Below are positions 38,261-45,411 of a DNA stretch of 64,000 bases, piece after piece. The stretch spans positions 13,762 to 77,761 of the forward strand of contig CAWKIT010000021.1 in the NCBI GenBank assembly GCA_963849695.1, given 5' to 3'. The translations under genes were made by a program, and so were the position numbers. The notes beneath the pieces are model-generated. The model did not search any database and had not been told where the DNA came from. It saw only the letters and a list, made by a program, of their open reading frames with translations. Source of the DNA: DASSUW01 sp963849695. GTDB lineage: Bacteria > Actinomycetota > Thermoleophilia > Solirubrobacterales > Solirubrobacteraceae. The first letter of the stretch is position 1, and each line of letters starts with the position of its first letter.

Positions 38261-39187
38261 CTAGTACACCGCCCGCGATCGTCGTGCAGGCCGCACGACC
38301 AGACCGGCCGCGATGCCGGCGCCGACGAGCACCGCTCCCGCCAGGCGGCCGGCCGTGAGATCCGCGGTTCCGAGCAGCGCGGCGACCACGAGCGCGCTGA
38401 CCGGCAGCACGCCCGAGAGCAGGCCGGTGCGCTCGACGCCGAGTACCTGGACGGAGGAGTACCAGAGCACGAAGGCGATGGCCGTGACGGCGACCGCGAG
38501 CCACGCCAGTCCGAGCGCCTCCTCCACCGTCGGCATCCGCAGCAGGCCGGCCGGGCCGTCGGCGGCGAGCCCGAGCGCGAGCAGCATCGGGACCGCGAGG
38601 ATCGCCGCCCAGGCGGAGGTCGCGACCGGCCCGAGCGGGGCCAGGAGCGGCGCGGCGAGCAGCGAGAACGCCGCCTCGCAGGCGAGCGCGCCGAGCGCGG
38701 CCGCCAGCCCGGCGGCCGTCACCTCCCCGCCGAGGCCCTGCACCGCGGCGGCGCCGGCCGCGACCATCACGGCCGCCCCGACGACCCTGCGCTCGGGCCG
38801 GCGGCCGGCCTGGAGCGGCCCGGCGAGCGCCAGCAGCACCGGCACCGCGGCCACGATCACGCCGACGCTGCCGGGGTCCATGCTCGCCTCGGCGGCGAGC
38901 ACGAGCAGGTTGAAGGCGGCGAGCCCGGTGGCCGCCAGCAGCGCGAGCCGCAGCGCCTGGCGTGCCGTGGGCCGCGGCAGGCGGCGGCCCGCGAGCAGCA
39001 TCAGCAGGGCCGCCCCGACCGCGTACCGCACCGCCTGGCCGCCCGACTGGGGATACGCCCGGAGCGTGTCGAGCACCGCGAACGACGATCCCACGATCGC
39101 CATCGCGACAGCCGCGCCCACCGCGTAGAGCCACGGTCGAGCACTCGCCGCCGCGAGATCGTCCACGGTGGTCGTCGCGCGTCTCAT
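38261..39187 (-). CDS. EamA-family (DMT) transporter
   Basis: A 308-aa membrane protein with about ten hydrophobic segments in two EamA repeats. Visible parts include FAVLDTLRAYPQSGGQAVRY, SMDPGSVGVIVAAVPVLLAL and LWYSSVQVLGVERTGLLSGV. These carriers export amino acids or other metabolites. It is divergent from a MocR-type regulator with 54 bases between, the classical arrangement of a regulator and its exporter. Confidence 0.85.
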   Translation of the reverse strand: MRRATTTVDDLAAASARPWLYAVGAAVAMAIVGSSFAVLDTLRAYPQSGGQAVRYAVGAALLMLLAGRRLPRPTARQALRLALLAATGLAAFNLLVLAAEASMDPGSVGVIVAAVPVLLALAGPLQAGRRPERRVVGAAVMVAAGAAAVQGLGGEVTAAGLAAALGALACEAAFSLLAAPLLAPLGPVATSAWAAILAVPMLLALGLAADGPAGLLRMPTVEEALGLAWLAVAVTAIAFVLWYSSVQVLGVERTGLLSGVLPVSALVVAALLGTADLTAGRLAGAVLVGAGIAAGLVVRPARRSRAVY

Positions 39188-39241
39188 CGGCGGCGACTCT
39201 AGGTTGCATCTGGTTCTGCGAACAGGTCCACTATCGTTTCT

Positions 39242-40609
39242 ATGCACAGGACCAGTTCCCGTGAGCTGCTGGTGACGCTCCGGCCCCACGCCGGGCCTCT
39301 GCACGCCCAGATCGAGGAACAACTGCGCGGCGCGGCGCGGTCCGGGCGGCTGGCGGCGGACGAGCGGCTGCCCTCGAGCCGCGCGCTTGCGACCGAGCTG
39401 GGCGTCTCGCGCGGCGTCGTGGTCGAGGCGTATGGCCAGCTGGCCGCCGAGGGATATCTCTCCATCCGCCCCGGCTCGGCACCGCGCGTCGCGGCTGGGG
39501 CGACGGCGACGATCGCACCGGTGCCCGAGCCGCCGCCGGCGCAGCCACGGTACGACCTGCGGCCCGGCACGCCCGACCTCTCCCTGTTCCCGCGTACGGA
39601 ATGGGCGGCCGCGCAGCGGCGTGCGCTGCGCGAGGTCGCCGACGCCGATCTCGGCTACCCGCCGCCGGGCGGCCATCCGCGGCTCCGGCGCGCGCTGGCC
39701 GCCTACCTCGGCCGCGTCCGCGGGGTGCAGGCGGCGCCCGAGCGGATAGTGGTCTGCGGCGGGGTCGCGGAGGCGGTCGCGCTGGTGGCCCGCGTTCTGC
39801 GCGCCGGCGGAGCCCGCCGCGTCGCCGTCGAGGACCCGAGCCACCCCGGCACGCGAGAGCTGATGGCGCACGGCGGCCTCGAGCTCGTGCCCGTGCCGGT
39901 CGACGCGGGCGGCATCGACGTCGCCGCGGTGGCGGCCGCCGGGGTGGACGCGGCGCTCGTCACGCCGGCGCATCAGTCCCCGACCGGCGTCGTGCTCGAG
40001 CCGCCCCGGCGCGCGGCGCTCGCCGCCTGGGCGCGGGAGACCGGCGCCCTGGTGATCGAGGACGACTACGACGCCGAGTACCGCTATGACCGGCATCCCG
40101 TCGGCGCCCTCCAGGGCGTCGCGCCCGACCACGTGGTCCACGTGCACTCGGTCTCCAAGACCCTCGCGCCGGGGCTGCGGCTCGGCTGGGCGGCGCTGCC
40201 CGCGCGGCTCGTGGCCGCGGTGGTCGAGGAGAAGCGGCTGTCCGATCTCGGCGCCCCGGTCCTCGAGCAGCTCACCCTCGCCGCCTTCCTCGAGCGCGGC
40301 GAGCTCGACCGGCATCTGCGGCGCACGCGGCCGGCGTACCGGCGCCGCCGCGACGCACTGCTGGCCGCCCTCGCCGGCGTCGAGGTGGAGGGCGTGGCGG
40401 CGGGGCTGCACGTGCTCGCACGGCTCCCGCCCGGGCGCAGCGAGGAAGAGGTGGTCGCCGCCGCCGAGGCGCACGGTGTGGCGGTCGAAGCGCTCGGCCC
40501 CCAGATCGCACGGGCGCACCGCCCGCCCGCGCTCCTGCTCGGCTACACCCGCCTGGGCGAGGTTGCGATCGCGGAGGCCGGCCGCAGGCTGCGGATCGCG
40601 CTCGACTGA
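39242..40609 (+). CDS. MocR/PdxR-family regulator (GntR HTH + aminotransferase-like)
   Basis: An intact 455-aa fusion. Residues about 15-80 are a GntR winged helix (PLHAQIEEQLRGAARSGRLA, SSRALATELGVSRGVVVEAY). Residues about 105-455 are a class I aminotransferase-like domain with the PLP lysine in HVHSVSKTLAPGLRLGW and IEDDYDAEYRYDRHP. Members sense PLP or amino compounds and usually activate a divergent gene. The divergent EamA transporter 54 bases away is the likely target. Confidence 0.88.
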   Translation: MHRTSSRELLVTLRPHAGPLHAQIEEQLRGAARSGRLAADERLPSSRALATELGVSRGVVVEAYGQLAAEGYLSIRPGSAPRVAAGATATIAPVPEPPPAQPRYDLRPGTPDLSLFPRTEWAAAQRRALREVADADLGYPPPGGHPRLRRALAAYLGRVRGVQAAPERIVVCGGVAEAVALVARVLRAGGARRVAVEDPSHPGTRELMAHGGLELVPVPVDAGGIDVAAVAAAGVDAALVTPAHQSPTGVVLEPPRRAALAAWARETGALVIEDDYDAEYRYDRHPVGALQGVAPDHVVHVHSVSKTLAPGLRLGWAALPARLVAAVVEEKRLSDLGAPVLEQLTLAAFLERGELDRHLRRTRPAYRRRRDALLAALAGVEVEGVAAGLHVLARLPPGRSEEEVVAAAEAHGVAVEALGPQIARAHRPPALLLGYTRLGEVAIAEAGRRLRIALD

Positions 40610-40659
40610 CCGCGCCCGGCTTGGCACAATCGAACCGACCACCCGCGAAGGGAGTTCCG

Positions 40660-41100
40660 ATGGAGTCGTCCGCCACCCGGGTCCTCGTGGTTGCCAACAA
40701 GACGGCTGCGACGCCGCCGTTGCTGGAAGCCGTGCGCGCGCGAGCGTCGCACGGGCCGTGCGAGTTCACGCTGCTGGTCCCGAACGCCACGCACGGGCTG
40801 CACAAGGTCGTCGATCCGGAGGACCAGACGCAGACCGAGGCCGAGACCACGATCGAGCTCGCGCTGCCGCTGCTGGAGGAGGCGGCGGGCAAGCCGGTGG
40901 ACGCGATGATCGGCGTGCCCGAGCCGCTCGCGGCGATCCAGGACGCGGTGAACCTGCACGGTTTCGACGAGATCATCATCTCGACGCTGCCGACGCGCGT
41001 GTCGAAGTGGCTCAGGCTCGACCTGCCGCACAAGGCCGCCGGCCTCGGGCTTCCGGTCACGACGGTCACCGCGCGCTCGCGCGAAGGCGTGGAGGTGTAG
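40660..41100 (+). CDS. Universal-stress-like protein (146 aa)
   Basis: ATG 40660 follows GAAGGGAG. The protein reads ATRVLVVANKTAATPPLLEA, ASHGPCEFTLLVPNATHG, then AMIGVPEPLAAIQDAVNLHG, FDEIIISTLPTRVSKWLRLD and GLGLPVTTVTARS. The alpha/beta texture and the GFDEIIISTLP strand match a USP-like actinobacterial family; the usual ATP-binding G-2x-G-9x-G(S/T) motif is absent. Function unknown, probably stress-related. It heads a run of small P-II/USP genes. Confidence 0.65.
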   Translation: MESSATRVLVVANKTAATPPLLEAVRARASHGPCEFTLLVPNATHGLHKVVDPEDQTQTEAETTIELALPLLEEAAGKPVDAMIGVPEPLAAIQDAVNLHGFDEIIISTLPTRVSKWLRLDLPHKAAGLGLPVTTVTARSREGVEV

Positions 41101-41215
41101 GCGGATGGCCCGGATGTCCTGATCGCGTCGCGGAACCTTCGACCGGCGGTCCAAACCGGGGCGCGCTTCGTCCCGCATAGGGTTTGCGCTCCACCCCCTC
41201 GGAGAGGACGCGCGA

Positions 41216-41551
41216 ATGAAGATGGTTGTCGCCTACGTCGAGCGGGAGCGATTCGAGCCGATCCGGGAAGACCTCCTGGAGCTGGGATTCGTGTCGCTCT
41301 CGGTCTCGGACGCCAGCGGCTCGGTTCCGGTGCCGACGACGACCGGGTCGTACCGCGGCGCGAAGATCGAGCGGCACCTTCGGCCCAAGACCAGGATCGA
41401 GTGCGTCGTCGGCGCGGACCAGGCTCCGACGGTGATCGACACGGTGCTCAAGCACGGTGTCGAGCGCACCTTCGTGGTCGTCCTTCCGGTCGAGCAGGCT
41501 GTTCCGGCCGCGACGGTCAAGACGGAGCCGCTCGCGGTCGAGTCGGCGTAG
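41216..41551 (+). CDS. P-II-like signalling protein
   Basis: A 111-aa protein after GGAGAGGACGCGCGA. It follows the GlnB/GlnK plan: MKMVVAYVERERFEPIREDL, then GFVSLSVSDASGS, a T-loop region TTTGSYRGAKIERHLRPKTR, and IECVVGADQAPTVIDTVLKH. The Tyr in SYRGA aligns with Tyr51 of GlnB. The usual GRQ/KGH sequence before it is replaced by PVPTTTG. No glutamine synthetase or ammonium transporter gene is near, so it may sense ATP/2-oxoglutarate or another ligand for a different partner. Confidence 0.75.
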   Translation: MKMVVAYVERERFEPIREDLLELGFVSLSVSDASGSVPVPTTTGSYRGAKIERHLRPKTRIECVVGADQAPTVIDTVLKHGVERTFVVVLPVEQAVPAATVKTEPLAVESA

Positions 41552-41580
41552 ACCGCCCGGTACTAGCCTTGGCGGCACGG

Positions 41581-41664
41581 ATGCCGCGCTTCTGGCTCTA
41601 CACCCAGATCGCGATCGTCGTCTTCGTCGCGGCGGGGATGATCATCGCCCTCACGAAGATGTGA
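41581..41664 (+). CDS. 27-aa single-pass membrane miniprotein
   Basis: ATG 41581 encodes MPRFWLYTQIAIVVFVAAGM, then IIALTKM and TGA. It is one hydrophobic helix with a basic N-terminus. It fits exactly between the P-II gene (29-base gap) and the universal stress gene, with which it overlaps (ATGTGA). Good placement and clear membrane character support it; no family is known to me. Confidence 0.5.
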   Translation: MPRFWLYTQIAIVVFVAAGMIIALTKM

Positions 41665-42125
41665 ACCGGGAGGGAGGGCGCATTTTCCAGTCGATCGTGG
41701 TGGGGACCGACGGGTCGCAGACGGCCGGGGAAGCGGTGCGCGGGGCGATCGAGCTGGCGAAGGAGCTCGGCGCCACGATCGAGCTGGTGTCCGCCTACGA
41801 GCCGGTCTCGAACCAGCGCCTGCGTGAGGAGACGCGGCAGGTGCCGGCTGACATGCAGTGGGTCGTCAACCCGCGCGAGGACGTCGACGCGACCCTGCGC
41901 CACGCGGCCGAGCAGGCCGAGGGCGCCGGCGTGAAGGCGAACACCTACGCGCGCGAGGGCGACCCGGCGGATGCGATCCTCGATGTCGCCGAGGAGCGCG
42001 GCGCCGACCTGATCGTGGTCGGCAACAAGGGCATGACCGGCGCCAAGCGCTTCCTGCTGGGCTCGGTGCCGAACAAGGTCTCGCACCACGCGCCCTGCTC
42101 GGTGCTGATCATCCGGACTATCTAG
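41661..42125 (+). CDS. Universal stress protein (UspA family)
   Basis: The USP domain starts FQSIVVGTDGSQTAGEAVRG and contains EERGADLIVVGNKGMTGAKR, with the ATP-binding pattern G-2x-G-9x-GS continuing into LLGSVPNKVSHHAPCSVLII. Two starts are possible. GTG 41661 overlaps the miniprotein stop. An ATT at 41682 lies just after GGGAGGGAGGG and would give the usual family N-terminus. The gene ends overlapping the convergent subtilase gene by eight bases. Confidence 0.82.
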   Translation: MNREGGRIFQSIVVGTDGSQTAGEAVRGAIELAKELGATIELVSAYEPVSNQRLREETRQVPADMQWVVNPREDVDATLRHAAEQAEGAGVKANTYAREGDPADAILDVAEERGADLIVVGNKGMTGAKRFLLGSVPNKVSHHAPCSVLIIRTI

Positions 42126-43509
42126 CCCGGATTCCGGCTCGTGCCGGATCGGTCGCCCCGGCGGCGTCCAGCCGCCCGGCGCCGTAGACGTCGTCCGGGC
42201 CGGCCGCGCCGGCGTCGATCGCCGTCGCCTGGAGCCGCGCCAGGACGGCCTCGGGCGTGGGGTCCGGCCCGAGCAGGCCCGACGCGAGCAGCAGGGCGGC
42301 CGTCGCCGACACGTGCGGGGCCGCCATCGAGGTTCCTTCAAAGCCGGGCGGGAGCCCGAAGTGGCGGTAGCTGCTCGCGGTGCGCGGAGCGCCATAGAGC
42401 GCCGCCCACGGGTAGGTCAGCTGGTAGATGTCGCGGCCGTGCGGGAGGCGCCTGGGGCACGTCCGGTCCTTGCCCGCGTCCTTTCCGCCGCCCGGAGCGA
42501 CGAGGTCGATCCCGATGCCGATGTTCGAGTAGTTCGCCCGACACCCGTGCTCGGTCGTCGCGCCCACGGCGATCACCGTCGGCGACCGCGCAGGGTATGA
42601 GATCGTCTTGCGCCCGAAGTTGCCGGCGGCGCCGACCACGACCACGCCCTGCCGGTGGGCGAAGCGCACCGCGGCGAGCACGTCCGGGATCTCGTCCGCG
42701 GTGAACTGGCGGTAGGTGTCGTCGAACTCGAACGAGAGGTTGATGATGTCGGCGCCGCGGCGAACCGCGAAGCGGATGCCGGCCGTGATGTCCGAGCTCT
42801 GGCCCGCGCCGTCCTCGTCGAGCACCCGTACGGGCATGATCTGCGCTCCGTAGGCGAGGCCGGTGACGCCGCGGCCGTTGTCCGTGCTCTCGCCGATCGT
42901 GCTGGCCACGTGCGTGCCGTGGCCGTTGAGGTCGTGCGGGAAGCGATCGTCCTCGACGAAGTCGTAGCCGCTCACGAAGTCGGCGCTCCGGAAGTCCGTC
43001 GACTTGCGGTAGCGGCGGCGGGTCGAGTACGCGATGCCGGTGTCGAGCACGGCGACGGTGACCCCGCGGCCGCCGGGCTGCCCGGCCTTGATCAGGTGCT
43101 CCCAGGCGTCGGGCGCGTTGACGCCGGTGCCGGCCAGGAAGTTCCACTGCAGCCGCTGCCACCCGCCCCTGACGCCTGTGTTGCCCGGGTCGTCGGGGAT
43201 GAAGCCTGAGATCCGCGCGGTCGCGTTCGGCGCCGCGGTCGCCACATCGGGCCGCGCGTCCAGCTCACGCACGGTCTCCGCCACGCTCTCGCCGTCGCGG
43301 ATCCGCAGCACCCGCGTGCGGGGCGCCACGACCTCCGCACCCCCGACCCCGGCTGCGCGCTCGACCTTCGCCTGGTCGGCTCCGCGCGCGTAACGGACCA
43401 CCACCTCGCCGGGTTCGTACCCGCCGGCCTCCGCGCTCGCCGCCGTCGGCGCCGCGAGCCCGGCAAGGGCGATGAGGACCGGGGTCAGGAGGCGGGGCGG
43501 CTTGAGCAT
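42118..43509 (-). CDS. Secreted subtilisin-like serine protease (S8)
   Basis: A 463-aa intact protein with a signal peptide (LTPVLIALAGLAAPTAASA) and an I9-like propeptide containing EVVVRYARGADQAKVE. The catalytic triad is visible: Asp in GVTVAVLDTGIAYS, His in DLNGHGTHVASTIGE, and Ser in GFEGTSMAAPHVSATAALLL. The oxyanion Asn lies in VVGAAGNFGRK. It would be exported and self-processed. No C-terminal anchor is seen. Confidence 0.9.
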   Translation of the reverse strand: MLKPPRLLTPVLIALAGLAAPTAASAEAGGYEPGEVVVRYARGADQAKVERAAGVGGAEVVAPRTRVLRIRDGESVAETVRELDARPDVATAAPNATARISGFIPDDPGNTGVRGGWQRLQWNFLAGTGVNAPDAWEHLIKAGQPGGRGVTVAVLDTGIAYSTRRRYRKSTDFRSADFVSGYDFVEDDRFPHDLNGHGTHVASTIGESTDNGRGVTGLAYGAQIMPVRVLDEDGAGQSSDITAGIRFAVRRGADIINLSFEFDDTYRQFTADEIPDVLAAVRFAHRQGVVVVGAAGNFGRKTISYPARSPTVIAVGATTEHGCRANYSNIGIGIDLVAPGGGKDAGKDRTCPRRLPHGRDIYQLTYPWAALYGAPRTASSYRHFGLPPGFEGTSMAAPHVSATAALLLASGLLGPDPTPEAVLARLQATAIDAGAAGPDDVYGAGRLDAAGATDPARAGIRAR

Positions 43510-43595
43510 CAGAGGCAGGGGAGAGGGTGGCACGCGTGCGCCGCGCCGTCCGTACAACATTGTGACGGCCCGGAAGTTACGCCGGACCTCCCAAA

Positions 43596-44072
43596 GTGCC
43601 TTCACCGACCCCTCACCGATTCTTCGCGCGCGACGAGTACTTCATGCGGCTCGCCCTGCGCGAGGCGGAAAGCGCGCTGCCTCACGACGACGTGCCGGTC
43701 GGCGCCGTGCTGGTCCACGACGGCGAGGTGATCGGCGCCGGCCACAACGAGCGCGAGCTGCGCGCGGACCCGACCGCGCACGCCGAGCTGATCGCGATCC
43801 GCGAGGGGGCCCGCCACCTCGGCTCATGGCGGCTGCTCGACACCGTCCTCTACGTCACGCTCGAGCCGTGCGCGATGTGCGCGGGCGCGATCGTGCTCGG
43901 GCGCATCCCGCGCGTGGTGTACGGAGCCGTCGACCCGAAGGCCGGGGCGGCCGGCTCGGTGCTCGACATCCTCGCCGAGCCCCTCCTCAACCACCGGCCG
44001 GCGGTCGCCGGCGGGCTGCTGGCCGAGGAGTCCGCCGAGCTCCTGCGCGCCTTCTTCCGCTCGCGACGCTGA
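43596..44072 (+). CDS. tadA: tRNA-specific adenosine deaminase
   Basis: A 158-aa zinc deaminase. The zinc/catalytic motifs are PTAHAELIAIREGARHLG (His and Glu) and LYVTLEPCAMCAGAIVLGRI (Cys-x-x-Cys). VYGAVDPKAGAAGSVLDIL and LNHRPAVAGGLLAEE are typical of TadA rather than cytidine deaminases. It converts A34 to inosine in tRNA-Arg(ACG). The start is GTG 43596. A tRNA-Ser gene follows 32 bases downstream. Confidence 0.92.
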   Translation: MPSPTPHRFFARDEYFMRLALREAESALPHDDVPVGAVLVHDGEVIGAGHNERELRADPTAHAELIAIREGARHLGSWRLLDTVLYVTLEPCAMCAGAIVLGRIPRVVYGAVDPKAGAAGSVLDILAEPLLNHRPAVAGGLLAEESAELLRAFFRSRR

Positions 44073-44104
44073 GGCGGCAGCCGCTACCCTCCAGGGTCGC
44101 TCCC

Positions 44105-44194
44105 GGAGGGGTGCGAGAGTGGTTGAATCGGGCGGTCTCGAAAACCGTTGTATCGGTAACCCCGGTACCGTGGGTTCGAATCCCACCCCCTCCG
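44105..44194 (+). tRNA. tRNA-Ser (anticodon CGA)
   Basis: A 90-base class II tRNA. The acceptor GGAGGGG pairs with CCCCTCC, discriminator G. The anticodon stem GCGGT/ACCGT encloses loop CTCGAAA with anticodon CGA. A long variable arm is present (GGTAACCCCGGTACC region), and the T-arm is GTGGG-TTCGAAT-CCCAC. CCA is not encoded. It reads UCG codons. Confidence 0.95.
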
Positions 44195-44269
44195 CTTTCG
44201 GCTCCACCACACCGTTCAGGGACGGGCTATACAGGTTTGCGCGCTCGCTCCCGGCGAAACAACACACCC

Positions 44270-45268
44270 GTGCGCTGGCTCAGGGCGTCCGTGGCGGCCT
44301 TCGTGCTGCTTGCCGGCCCGGCGGCGGCAGACGCCAGTCCGCCGCTCGGCTCGCCGCGCGTCGTCCGCGCCACTATCCCCGCCGATCACGTCGGCCGCGC
44401 CGACGCGCGCACCGAGTGGTGGCGGCTGCGAGGAGTGAATCGCCGTACGGGTGCTTGGTTTGAGCTGTATCTCCTGCGCGACGGAGGGCTCTGGGGCTCG
44501 AGCCTGACAGTAGTCGACGAGGCGGGCCAGGAGCGCCGCGGCGACCTGGGCTTCAACACCGTCCACGCCGGACGCGACCGCCTCGTCGGTCGCGGCGCCG
44601 GATCGCTCACGGTCCGGCGGGTCGGCAGCGGCTTCCGCGTCGCGCTCGACGATCCCGAGGCAACCGCGACGCTGCGCCTGCGCAACGTCCGGCGTGGGCC
44701 GGCGGCCCTGGGATGGCGGATGAAGCCGCGGCCGGCCGGCGGGACGCGCGTGGACGGCATGAGCTGGGCCGCTCCGGTGGCGACCTCCGTGCTCTCGGGC
44801 AGATTCACGATCCGCGGTACGCCGGTGAGGGTCGATGGCTGGCGGGCGTCCTACGAACACGGCTGGGGCAGCATCGACCTCTCGGGCGCATCGTGGGTCG
44901 GCTGGGACCAGTACGTCTTGCACGGCCCCCGCGGGACCGCCTGGATCCTCCACGGCCTCAACCGGCGCGACACGGTCGAATCGACAGGCCGCAAGGACCG
45001 GCCCTGGATGGGCGTGCTCGCCCGCGTCGGCCCACGTGGCGTGCGCGCATGCCACGCGCGCATCGCGCGCAGCGACTGGTGGATGACGGCGCAGCTCGTG
45101 ATCTGGGCCCAGCGCGCCCGTGCCCGCTGCGGCGGGATGCGCCTGGTCGTGCGCGACGGGCTCGGTGTCTATGACGAATGGGACAGCCACGACGAGATCC
45201 GCATCGCGGCGCGCGGCCGCGGCGACCTTGTCGGTGCGGGCGTGCACCTCACCTCCGGGGGCTTTTAA
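44270..45268 (+). CDS. Secreted AttH/CrtC-like protein of unknown function
   Basis: A 332-aa protein from GTG 44270. A signal peptide (LRASVAAFVLLAGPAAADA) precedes a beta-rich body with TEWWRLRGVNRRTGAWFELY, YEHGWGSIDLSGASWVGWDQ and WDSHDEIRIAARGRG. The E(H)xWG-x10-W-W-D pattern resembles the lipocalin-like AttH/CrtC hydratase and tocopherol-cyclase-related fold. That match is by eye and modest. No carotenoid genes are near. Confidence 0.6.
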   Translation: MRWLRASVAAFVLLAGPAAADASPPLGSPRVVRATIPADHVGRADARTEWWRLRGVNRRTGAWFELYLLRDGGLWGSSLTVVDEAGQERRGDLGFNTVHAGRDRLVGRGAGSLTVRRVGSGFRVALDDPEATATLRLRNVRRGPAALGWRMKPRPAGGTRVDGMSWAAPVATSVLSGRFTIRGTPVRVDGWRASYEHGWGSIDLSGASWVGWDQYVLHGPRGTAWILHGLNRRDTVESTGRKDRPWMGVLARVGPRGVRACHARIARSDWWMTAQLVIWAQRARARCGGMRLVVRDGLGVYDEWDSHDEIRIAARGRGDLVGAGVHLTSGGF

Positions 45269-45379
45269 CCGCGACCCGGGTTGGCCCTAGCCCAATGCGG
45301 CTCGCGTGCGCGTGTCGCCCGCCCCGCGAGCACAGGAAGGCGGGCTGATCTACCTTTTCGACCCCTTCGAAGGTCGTAG

Positions 45380-45400
45380 AGGCTCGAATCCCTCCGCCCG
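45380..45400 (+). repeat. tRNA-like T-arm remnant beside the duplication edge
   Basis: TCGAATCCCTCC at 45384-45395 is identical to the T-loop/T-stem of the tRNA-Ser(GGA) at 59405-59416. The preceding bases do not complete a tRNA: the T-stem is one base short and there is no matching acceptor strand upstream. It lies about 75 bases outside the left edge of the duplicated block. It could be a tRNA relic, an old attachment site, or chance. Confidence 0.3.
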
Positions 45401-45411
45401 ATCGGCCTCGG

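Noticed and set aside
45340..45400. A complete tRNA gene before the first MMPL gene
   Set aside because: A T-arm-like 12-mer is present, but the T-stem is short and no acceptor 5' strand, D-arm or anticodon arm can be drawn.
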